Shown here one piece after another: positions 1 to 10,600 of a stretch of DNA of 64,000 nt. Source of the stretch: Nymphalis io. Its lineage: Eukaryota; Arthropoda; Insecta; Lepidoptera; Nymphalidae. Under the pieces are notes generated by a model. It worked only from the letters and a program-made list of their open reading frames with translations, ran no database searches and was not told the origin of the DNA. The translations under genes were made by a program, and so were the position numbers. The DNA lies in contig NC_065897.1 in NCBI RefSeq assembly GCF_905147045.1, positions 12,601,001 through 12,665,000 on the forward strand. Direction: 5' to 3'. Within the stretch, counting starts at the first letter, position 1. The number at the start of each line of letters is the position of its first letter.

Positions 1-171
1 ATGTGGGCGATGGTGACCACTTACTATCAGGTGGTCTATTCGTCTGTCTTACCTATTTTATATAAATCAAAATCAAAATCCAATTAGAATATAGCGACAT
101 TATAGCTTGAGCTAAGGATTGGGGATGATAATACACTATTTACCGTCCGTTCTATAAAACTATAAATGTCT

Positions 172-378
172 TATAAACGTTAATTAGCGGTTGTTTACTA
201 AAACATTTTTCTCTCTTTCTGGCATTATCGATTTTGACATTTGAAAGAAGGAGACACAGCATTGATAAACTATTCATTCGCTAAAACCATATTAAATTTG
301 AAATTTGATTTGATTCATTTGAAAGAAGGAGACACAGCATTGATAAACTATTCATTCGCTAAAACCATATTAAATTTG
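172..378 (+). mobile_element. Degenerate TA-type MITE (family E) with internal tandem duplication
   Basis: The left arm TATAAACGTTAATTAGCG matches the arm of the better copy at 5883. The interior (CTCTTTCT, then ATTTGAAAGAAGGAGACA) also matches. A 62-base piece at 239-300 is repeated identically at 317-378 (period 78). The right inverted repeat is lost. Confidence 0.55.
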
Positions 379-491
379 TGCTACTAATATTTATTTTTAA
401 TTACTTAATAAAACTACTACTAACTATTTATTAAGTTACTTTACTTAAGATATATGATTATTTAAAATGTGACCTTATTTAAATAAATTCT

Positions 492-492
492 A

Positions 493-526
<34 letters not shown>
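492..526. repeat. (TA)n microsatellite
   Basis: About 17 uninterrupted TA units between TTCTACT and CAGTAACGG. Confidence 0.9.
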
Positions 527-527
<1 letters not shown>

Positions 528-1324
528 TAACGGGTACTGTAATTTATAATACTTTTCTAGTTTGGACAATTATCCTCTCTGAGTATGGTAACACCCAATC
601 ACCAAGATAAATGATTATTATGGCATACTTACGGATCTCAAGGAAAAAAACTATTTCAACATCACATGGAATATATTTATTTCTTTAAAACACTGAATTA
701 ATGAACTACTATTTTCCATTTTTCTATTCAAGTTGTCATGTATGTCGTTTCAAAACACTTGAAAAAAAAATCTAGATATATTTACAAATAGCTCAATTGT
801 TACACCAACATGCCTTCAACGCTGATTCTTTTTACCAGCTAATACGATCTGTCATTCACGCCACAGGTGTCGTTGAGAAAACCTATATAAAGCCTGTCAC
901 AGAGTAAATAATGGTTGATTATTAAAGGTAAACGTTGGGCGAATGGTCGATTATTAAGGTATTTCTGAGTCTATTGCCTAGCATATAAGGCTTCAGAATT
1001 CAAACCTCGGTTCTTGCTAACAAAAAAGTAATTGGTTTTTGTCTGACGCTTTCAGTACCAGATCAATGTCTGAAAGTGGGTAGATTGTATTTTCTCAAAT
1101 AACACGGAAAACACGTAGGCTAGTCTTGATATTTTTTAGATATACAAACTATTCGTAATTATAGCAATTTGAAAAAGATAAAATCGTCGTATTATCACAT
1201 CAGAAGGGTTTGTATTTTTCGTCCAGATACTCGGAATTGCGATTCGACGGATCAAACTTTCTGGAAAACAATTCCACGAGTATAATTTGTGCGCTTCCGA
1301 AAATCATTAGACAATTCAAATATT

Positions 1325-1530
1325 TTTATTAACAGTAATAATATTGACAACAATTCACAAGTGAAATGTTGAAAACTAACTTATGGCGATATGTTATTTG
1401 ATGCGTGTATTCTTGAAATGTTATAATTATTATGGTCAATGTCGCATATCACTTTCTGACATTTCACGATTGTTTTCTGCGGTGAGTTTCGAGTTTGTTC
1501 TTACGGAATTCAGGAATTATTTATATGGTC
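1325..1530 (-). mobile_element. Foldback MITE arm (family F)
   Basis: The reverse complement carries GTAAGAACAAACTCGAAA, CGTGAAATGT, GATATGCGACATTGAC and AATAATTATAACATT, the same order as in the fuller copy at 29165-29520 and in the SINE-interrupted copy at 13505-13975. Confidence 0.5.
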
Positions 1531-2173
1531 TTCTTCTGGTTTAGTTTTTAAATTTATTCTTTTGTTTTTACAAATTAATACAGTGTACTTTATTTAAGCA
1601 GTTTTTTTGTACCGACAAAGACCGTTCGTCGTATTAGAAGGGTCCGAAATGGGTCACAGTCTGTTAGACGCACTAATTATGGGAGTTCGAGGTCGGTGAA
1701 GGGTTTTTGGTGTCGTACATTGATTCCATTTAAAAACGATGCGTTTTGATTGTGCTTAATTGACCTATAACGATGCTGGTATGTACTATATAGGATATTA
1801 AATTATTGTTTTTATTTCTGTATCAAGCTTGGTTTTCAATTGTTATAACTTGAAAATTTAATTACAAATTACTATGTTTATTTTGTTACTATTTTTGTTT
1901 GTTTATATTTTGTATGTTTATTTTGTTATTAGATCGCTTGTAAACGTTTATAATGATCAAAAACATAAAGAATTGGCGACATTAGCTTTTATGAACCAAA
2001 AGTTGTGATGATAAGCGTACAAAAATAACTAAAGCTTATCCATATGGTAAATTGATCCAACTAACAAGTACAAACAATTTCTCATAAACTTGTAAAAATC
2101 TATTTATATATTAAAAGTTAAAACAAGTACAATTCGTACATATCCTATGCGTTTACGCACTTTAGCTTACATG

Positions 2174-2436
2174 ACGAGTCGGTTGGCGTGGTTGGTAGAT
2201 ACTTGAGTTTCGCGCCGCAGGTCGTGATTTCGATTCCCACCCAGGACAGACATTTGTGTGTATAATCATTTCTGTTTGTCCTGAGTTTGGGTACAATTAT
2301 CTATGTAAGTATGTATTTACAAAAGAAAAGTAGTATATGTAGTATATCAGTTGTCTGGTTTCCACAGTACAAGCTCTGCTTAGTTTGGGATCAGATGGCC
2401 GTGTGTGAATAATGTCCCAGGATATTATATTATATA
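2174..2436 (+). mobile_element. tRNA-derived SINE, family C
   Basis: A tRNA-like head (GGTTGGCGTGGTTGG; B box region GATTTCGATTCCCACC) is followed by CAGGACAGACATTTGTGTG and ends AATGTCCCAGGATAT. It is closely matched by the copy at 37684-37936, where the B box is a perfect GGTTCGATTCC. Confidence 0.65.
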
Positions 2437-2614
2437 TATTAAAACAAGTGCAATTCATACATATTCTATACGTTCACGCACTTAAGCTGACATAAAGTTC
2501 ACGTCAGCTTTCACGAGCGGTAAGCAAAATTGTCGAACAATATCGACTAACGGTGCTTAGACATAAACTGGGACGCATTATGATTGTAAAGAAACATCCC
2601 GTTAATAACCCAAA

Positions 2615-2790
2615 GGTTCTCCTCTTAAAGACTTGCCTGTGCCTTCCGCTTCAGAGTAGGGGTTCGATTCCCGCCTCGAATGGGCATGGAATGAGTATAA
2701 TGTATTAATACATACTTTGTTCTGTTTGTATTTATTTAAAAGCATTATATACGTAATATGTATATCAGTTGGCTACAATACAGGCATTAC
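2615..2790 (+). mobile_element. Diverged tRNA-derived SINE related to family C
   Basis: B box GGGTTCGATTCCCGCC near 2668, then GGGCATGG and a tail with ATATGTATATCAGTTGGCT, like the family C tail ATATCAGTTGTCTGG. Confidence 0.45.
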
Positions 2791-2963
2791 GTAAGTTAAA
2801 GTTTATAGGTTAGATAGGTATTTCATTTCGTTGCCGCATATATATTTTTATCGTGGTTTTTTAAATTTATACTTAGTCGGTTAGCTTCACAAGTGACGTA
2901 AAGCCTTAAATAACAACAAATAAAGTTTTAAATAACAACAATTTTAGTTTTAAAAGGACATAA

Positions 2964-3235
2964 TTTCCTGTGAACTTATCGTTTGCAGTCACAATAAATA
3001 AAGCACAGGGAAAGATATTCAAGTATGTCGGAATAGATTCAGGAGAATATTGTTTTTCTCATGTATGATTCCAATTGTATGTTGCCCTATAGATAAGGGT
3101 GCGGCAAAAATCGAATAAATACTAATATCCCACGAAAATAAAACTAAAAATGTTATATATATTGAAATATTATAAGTCTGCTCTTAGTGATTTTTTAAGT
3201 TATACGGGGGTGAAACCGCGGGCACAGTTTGTTTG
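2964..3235 (+). pseudogene. Helitron relic: PIF1-like helicase fragment
   Basis: Translating from 2964 gives FPVNLSFAVTINKAQGKIFK, then YVGIDSGEYCFSH, the conserved C-terminal helicase block (MTINKSQGQ, YVGIDL, FSHGQLYVA) of Helitron Rep-helicases. A frame break and stops follow at once, though YVAL can still be read in a shifted frame. About 100 bases on, GGTGAAACCGCGGGCA resembles the common lepidopteran transposon tail. A dead copy. Confidence 0.6.
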
Positions 3236-4072
3236 ATAATAATCCTTCATAAATAACGTAAGGAAAACCGGGAAATTTCGTAGTTTTATTTCAATAATGT
3301 TTAATCGGTTCTTTATGGTAGAATCTAAATTTAAATTTGGTGGTAGCTTTACTATAATATATTTCTTAACGTTTTTTTTTTTTTTTTTTTAAATTAAACG
3401 ATACCTGTATATGCGGGCGCTGAGAGAATATCTGTCGTTTCCTTATTCCAAACCAAAGGAATTCAATTCCAATTCCCATTATTATGACATATTAAAAAAT
3501 ATATATTATACAGTGTTTTAAAATCTACTTGAATAGAGCATGTTTTGACTTTGAAATACGTTATTCGTTTATTTGTAATATTAAAATGATAAGTTGCAAT
3601 TACCTACTTATATATTATCAAAGGAATGCATTATCTAACTCTGATATCTGAATTCTATGATAATATTAATAACGATACATTTATTGTCATTTTCAAAATA
3701 AAATCCAAACTAAACTCTCATTAAATTTAGTTTTAATTATAAATAAGTTACTTTAATAAATGAGGTGATATCGTGGTTTTTGTTAATAAAAAATCAAGTG
3801 TTTTCGTATATTGATTTTACATGAAAAATTATATTAATGTTTATAAAATATTTATCTCTTTTTGTAAACAAGTAAAACAAAGGTAACAATAATGGTTAAT
3901 CATTCAAAGCGACTTCAAAGAGGTCATTAAGTCACCGGGGTACCGAGAAAAAAGTTACAAAGCTCATTCGAGCGCTTCGTAAAGCTTCAAAGAAAAAGCA
4001 TCGAATCGTCTGGGCGACGTCTCGTCGCACGTGGCCTCGCGCATGCTCAGAGCCTTAACTTAACTCGTACTC

Positions 4073-4106
4073 GCAGTATCGAGCGAACTTCCGTAAGGGG
4101 AGGTCA
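4073..4106 (+). promoter_or_regulatory. Candidate TATA-less core promoter (Inr + DPE)
   Basis: GCAGTA at 4073-4078 resembles the arthropod initiator (TCAGTY). Counting its A (4075) as +1, GGTCA falls exactly at +28 to +32 (4102-4106), the position and sequence class (RGWYV) of the downstream promoter element. The region is locally GC-rich and no TATA box is seen in the 40 bases upstream. This would give a 39-base 5' UTR. Short motifs can match by chance. Confidence 0.3.
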
Positions 4107-4231
4107 TGTCGCTATGTCGGACGGCGGCGACTCACCGTCGCACAGCGGTCTCCGCGACCGCGTCAGCTTTTTCGAGCGAGTCTGGTCCGGACGCACCAAG
4201 AGTGATTCCGTCGACGCTACCACAGACGTAG
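4106..4231 (+). other. Overlapping upstream reading frame at the main start
   Basis: An ATG at 4106, eight bases before the chosen start, opens a 41-codon frame in another phase that ends TAG at 4229-4231 inside exon 1. Both ATGs have G at -3 and T at +4. If transcription starts near 4075, the first ATG met would be this one. Confidence 0.35.
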
Positions 4232-4624
4232 ATGAAATAGAACGTAAGATAGAACAGCGCAAGCGGCGACCAGAGTCGCCGAAAATCGAAGTTAAGTTAA
4301 AACACACACGCGACACCCAGTCGCCTTCGAGGAGTTTCGAAACTCCTTTCCCCAATTTAAAACTGAGACATGTCGAACCCGAGGAGGCGGAGAGGTTCGA
4401 GCGTCAGGTCGAGGAGGGCGACCTGGCAGCCGGCGTCCGCTTTGTCAAGTTCGAGCGTGTGACCGTGAAAAGGACTGTAACAGAAACTCAAAGCGAGGAC
4501 CGGCCAGACTCCCCGCAGACCGAGTGGTACTCTGAGTACAAGCATCACACTCTGCATACAGCACCCAGAAAGGATTATGTACGCAGCAAGTCGGAATATG
4601 ACTCTCACATTGCAGAAATACGAG
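4114..4624 (+). CDS. Msp300: Exon 1: charged N-terminal segment, residues 1-170
   Basis: Starts at ATG 4114 and ends at donor GTAAAT (4625) in phase 1; its last G joins AT of exon 2 to make the Asp of the CH1 entry motif. The segment is rich in Arg, Glu, Ser and Pro and has no membrane segment. It carries a short hydrophobic/aromatic motif RVSFFERVW near residues 16-24 and a run of Lys/Arg-Glu around residues 42-52, and looks disordered otherwise. I do not recognise a domain. The exon is GC- and CpG-rich in an AT-rich setting. The reading frame is still open upstream of 4114 for at least 90 bases, so the start is the first in-frame ATG and not proven. Linkage to exon 2, 33.6 kb away, rests on phase and the perfect CH1 junction. 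Confidence 0.75.
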
Positions 4625-7600
4625 GTAAATGGCTTTTTTTAAAGGTCGCGTTGATGTCATCGTTGTTATTGTGGCGGTCCTATAATGTAGTTTAATTGAT
4701 TTCAATTCTATGGCTGTTATCAATTGAAGCGTAAGGGAAATCCCGAATTATTACAATTCTAATATTAGATTAGTAAAAGGTAAATAAAATATATATTAGG
4801 TTTTAGAAGTAAAACGAATAAAGCACATCTTATAAAATACATAATCTACTCTACACAATGACATAATTATTATTGCCTTTAACTTTATAAGGCAATAAAA
4901 AAAAAAAAACGTTTAAATTCAAACAATCGAAAGTACGACATTTGAAATGCAAATGTTATTCCTGCGAAAACATAGATTAAATTATTACAGAGACAAGTCG
5001 CTTTATATATCGAATATATTTTTCGTTACACGTTTTCTTTTATATCTTAAAACAAAATTGGTACGTTCATATTAATACAAATATTAATGTAGATTATAAT
5101 CTAGATTTATATTTGTTATTTAAAATTATTAATTATCTGTTCCTGAATAGTTACAGGATAAATGTCATTTACCTACGTATCTATCAATTTTTAGTTTAAT
5201 AATATTTATTGTTTATTAGAATATTATATATATACGAATACTAGACTTTAATATAATAATACGAATATCTAACGATATAATAATACGAGTAACTGTATCT
5301 GTTTGTTATTGTACTTCGACTGAACCACTGATTTTTTTTATAAAAATAAAATAGGAAGACGGACGAGCATATGGGCCACCTGATGGTAAGTGGTCACCAA
5401 ACGCCCTTAGACATTGGCATTGTAAGAAATGTCAACCATCGCTTACATAGCCAATGCGCCACCAACCTTGGGAACTAAGATTTTATGTCCCTTGTGCCTG
5501 TAATTACACTGGCTCACTCATCCTTCAAACCGGAACACAACAATAATAAGTACTGCTGTTTTGCGGTAGAATATCTGATGAGTGGGTGGTACCTACCCAG
5601 ACGAGCTTGCACAAAGCTCTACCGCCAGTAAAGATTCGATCGTAATAAAATTTGACATGGACATAGCCCGAGGCCCTTATAAGAATATAGGTATATAAAT
5701 TACATTACGAGATTTACGAGAAAATACGATATTTTTGGAAACAAATAAACATGATGCTGGTAGACGTTTTGAACAGCTAGTTATCTTTATATACGTAGTA
5801 GTTTTTATTTATTTAATTATATATATTTTTAATACAGGCATACATTTTAATTGTTTAAAAGCAACCAACAAACGACCTTAATTATAAACGTTGCTTAGCG
5901 ACTGTTTAGTTAAGCAATGATTTCGCTCCTTCTGTCATTATTGATTTGACATTTGAAAGAAGAAGACAACATTGTTTCATCCGCTATATAACGTTTATAA
6001 GTAAGGATGTATATGCACATTACTATTGTTTTACATGAAATCTAAATGACATATAATAACAGTTTAACGAAACGAGTAAAATAGTGTTTTGTTAGTATGG
6101 AGGTATGGTCATATAGTTATATATGTATTAATTTAAATGACCCCTGGGTCGGATAAATTAAAATATATTTAGTTTGTATATTAAGCAATGCTCAAAAAAC
6201 ACGTAGTCATCGGATCCTGTATAACGCTCTTGCTGTCCATCGGATTATGACACACACTAACATTTGCGCACACTTGAGCATTCTAATTTTCTGTGCAGTT
6301 GGTAATTTTCCAATTGAAATCTGATAGAAAGATGAACCCGATAAGAGAGGGGGTTTCTCTTTTACAATTTTAGTTACGATAATAGTATTATATTAATAGG
6401 TAATGTATTTTCGTGCAAAATGTTACAAATATCAAGTATTCGTTGATTAATATAATTCGTTATCAAGAATGACCGTAGCATTGTGTAAAAATTCCCAAAT
6501 GTGACATAATGCTAAGACGGTATATATACGGTATCTTATCGAGAAGCAAGGTTGGTGAGCGCAATTATAAATATTTTGTGTTCTTATCGGAATGCTATAA
6601 ACCTAAATATAAATATTAATTTAATGTCGAAAATAGATATTTTTAAGTGAAATTTGTCGTAATTCTCGTCGACTTTAAATTCAACGATTATATTATATGC
6701 CTGCAACTGTCTCACTATTGGGCTACCAACTCTTCGCCTGTTCACGGGAATTACTGGAGCTAATTCTATCATGCTGGAATTTACCTGGAAAAAGAGTAAC
6801 TACTAAGTTCTTTCGGTTCTTCTCGATAGAATATACATTCAAAGTTTCATATTAAATTTAATGTTTTACAATTAATATTTGATTTCTTAATATCATAAAT
6901 ATTCTTTATGAGAAAATAAATATTTGAAACGAATGATCAATATGATTCCTTGTTATTTAAGTTATAACTTAACTCATACACATCCTAACTTATGTGATAA
7001 ATGCGAAGGTGAGTTTGTTCTTTGTTACGCTTTCACGTCTTAACTATTCAACTGATCATGAAAATTTCCATACACGTTGTCAGGGGTACAGAAAACAATA
7101 CATCTACCTAACCCCTCCCCCCACTCAGGAGTCGAATCAGCGGAATTTATAAAAACAATCATACAAAATTACATTTTAATAACGCAACGATTTAATAATA
7201 AAATAAAATTGCATGAGAATCATTTAAAATATACAATTAAAAGCAACTGAATGTTTTTGTTTACACTTTTTCATTATTCGTTTTATAGATATAATCATTT
7301 GAATAATGTCTGAGTGATATGCCTCAATACAATTTTTTTAAAAGCAATGCCTTTTCAATTCAGTTCGATATTATTAATTTTTATGCCATAATCGCTGATA
7401 CGCGCACTTGCCAATGCATATAAAAAAGGCAACGATTTGAAAAAAATGTATAACAGTCATCAGTCAACATTCTCAGCTGCCCCTGCGTGGATTGATGACG
7501 ATTTTAATTAAATTAAAAAACAATGTATAATAATTAAAATAAATATAATAATTAAAAATTAAAAATAATGCTAGGAGAAGCTTGAGTGGTCAATAGTTCA

Positions 7601-10600
7601 AAGTCAGCATTCAACTAGAGACGGAGGTCACTGTTATTGAGAAATCTACAGTCCGAACCGGTGACAGCCTTAAATTTAATTTATCTTGTTAAATTATGAT
7701 TCACAATACCCTACTTGAACGATGTATATTTTTGTTTTTGATTTATATATAAACTTCTTCGAGTTGGACGAAATAGTTTTTATGGTTTTTTTTGACTAAG
7801 GGCGAGATTCGAGTTATTTCAAAGTCGAATGTTAGTGTTACGTTTTTATAAGTAACGTTTGACGTTACTTATGCCTACGTATTTGATAGATTTTTTTTTT
7901 ATATTTGCCGGGAGGGCAAATGACTCTACTCCACCTGATGGTAAGTGGTAGTAGAGTCCAAACGCGACGACGGCCAGTACAGAAAGGAAAAACGTTCTGC
8001 ACTAGCCGCCTTCGTCTTGCCGGCCCGCAAGATGCCTCTTCACGCCTCGTTTGAAGGAACCAAATATACAAGTGTGAGCACGATTTTTTTTAAATATAAA
8101 CATTTAATAATTGCTAATATTTATATGTACAAATAAATTTAGATAAATAATTTATATTAAAAAAAGAAAATTCAAAAAGATACGGACGCTAAAGTTTGTA
8201 AAGAAGAAAATAAGTACAAAATATATGTTACTTTTTTTTAAGATTATCTAAATAAAAATTGTGAGTGTGTCGGTATACATAATACACCAAAAACTTGACA
8301 TATTTAAAGGTAGTCTGGAGATAAGCTATCTGTGTTATGGTTTGAGCGGTGACTATGACGGCAGTAATTAGTACGCATGATGTCATCGCCGCTCGACCAT
8401 TGTAATTCATGTTTATTTTTACTTGTTTATTGTGTACATCTAGTAAATTAGATTTTATCTTATAACGTTGGTAGAACTGGAAAGCCTTTTTAAGTAGCCG
8501 TTAATACTACAGGTACCTTATACAGCGCTTTCATATATCCACATAGTCTAACAAATCTGTATCCACCAGGATACAGATTTGTTAGACTTTCATCCGAAAC
8601 GTGCAGGTTTCCTCACGATGTTTACCTTCACCGCCGAGCACGAGATGAATTATAAGCACAAATTAAGCACATGAAAATTCAGAGGTGCCTGCTACTTGTG
8701 TAAAGCATCACAACCACTGTCCCTTGGATGAACCAAGCTATATACTGTAAATAAAAATATATGTAGAAAAATGTACATTGAAATTTTTGTAAGATATAAA
8801 TTCAAGTTCTCATGAAATTGTGTAAACAGACATAGTAAAATAACCTTTGAAACAAAATTTTATGCAAATACCCACTTACTTACTAACTTACATAAAACCG
8901 TAACTTACTCAAACTCAAAGTATTTACTTAATGTTTAAATAAATTTAAAATCATTCAATTTAACTCGTTAATGTTTCTATTTACAGAATCTCTGTCATCA
9001 ATGCTATGTATAAATGATTGTTACGTGTAACATATAAATTAATTAGGGGATGAAACATCTGACAGCTGAATGCTCTGTGGCTGTATAATTGTCAATGATA
9101 TCATCAACTTGCAAGTCGCCGTTCGCGTTTATTTATGCGTCTGGTTCGTTGAATTTCGTTTCAAAAGACGACGTAGTGTTGAATGACAAAATACAACGAA
9201 CTGTCTCAAGGGAATATATTGCTAGGTATTGGACCAAAGATTATGGGTTCGATCCTGATCCCTTGGGCTACAGTCATCCCTACTTTTTACACAAATTTTA
9301 CGCTTAATTGCTTTGACACTTTAAAAAATACTTAATATGTCTTTGTGTTTGCGTGACTCATTAAAAGGGTCGTTTTGCTTATGGATAGTAAAATTGTAAA
9401 CCTTCGGCTTTCTACTTACTGGTCTGAAGGCTACGAATACCAGGGTAAATTTTTGATAGTCATAATAATTTTTCAATAATAAATGTAGACGTCAATTATA
9501 AAAGTATATTATCCGTAATAATGACTGCTTCGTTGGCTACATATAAGCTACATATAAGGCCGCAGACCCGGAGGTCTTGGGTCCAAATCTTAGGTCGGGC
9601 CAATAAAGGTTAATGAGTTTTTCTGTCGAAAATTCTCAGTAGCAGCCCGGAGTTTGGAAGTTGGAAAGCCGTTGGCGCAGCGCCTGAACTTTTTCCGGTC
9701 GTATCAGATTGCTGTCAAATCGGATTATGAGAGTTAGGGAATAGAGAGTGCACTTGTATTTGCGCACACATTTGTGCACCATAATATCTCCGGCGCAGTT
9801 GGCTGATCTCTCTTGAGATTGGCCGCCGTGGCCGAAATCGGTTTGGAGGACATTATTATTATCATTATATTATCCGTAAGCAAAACGTATCCGTATTTGA
9901 ATATAGCAACAGGGTTTTATGATTAAATTGTAAGATGATAATAACATTGAAACGAGATACGTCTCGCCTTAAAAAGGTGTTACATTGTTTAACATCATTT
10001 TACATTCAAACTGCAGCCTTGTATGCAATAGTGTCTGAACCAAGTCCATCATAGTGAGTTATTACATAACATCTCTCAGAGGATATCATCTATGGTGCCG
10101 TAGATTAAGTAAGAAGGAAATTGGGTATTTATTTATTTGGTAATCTAAAATTTAATACATGCATACTTTATTATATTAAATATTATATAACATGTAACTA
10201 AAACCAAAATAGGAATAATAGGTATTGTATAATAGAATAGGCATAATAATAGGAATGAATTTTCTTATTAATTTTTAACTTCCATTTGCATTTAAAAAAA
10301 AAACATCATAGGTTAAAGAAGAAAATATTATCGTTTTCAGAATATAAATTAAAAAGTAACGTATCAGTAAAGTAATCCACAGAATGTCCTTGACAATGTC
10401 ACCGCTACGTGTAATATTAATATGCAAAGATAAAACACACATACATACATTACAAGATGTATTAGCGTGAGTGCCGATGCACAAGTGGTTAGATTATGTC
10501 ATATTTCCGACTCCGTTCAAATACTACTGAATTTTCATATATTTAATTTGTGTGCAGGCGCATGTGGCGGATGACAATCTACCACGTGTAGGCAATCTTC

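Larger units (their letters stand above)
1..4072. other. Upstream intergenic DNA, repeat-rich, no gene seen
   Basis: AT-rich DNA with no credible coding exon. It holds a short-family-B tail at the very start (about 12-64), a duplicated MITE arm, a TA microsatellite, a MITE arm near 1320-1530, two tRNA-type SINE copies, a Helitron relic and, from 3900, the GC-richer promoter flank. About 3240-3900 is AT-rich with nothing I can name. Confidence 0.6.

Noticed and set aside
492..526. CRISPR or other array
   Set aside because: Simple TA microsatellite in a eukaryotic intergenic region.
9089..9307. 72-codon open frame as a small gene
   Set aside because: Overlaps a tRNA B-box-like segment, no splice context or family resemblance.
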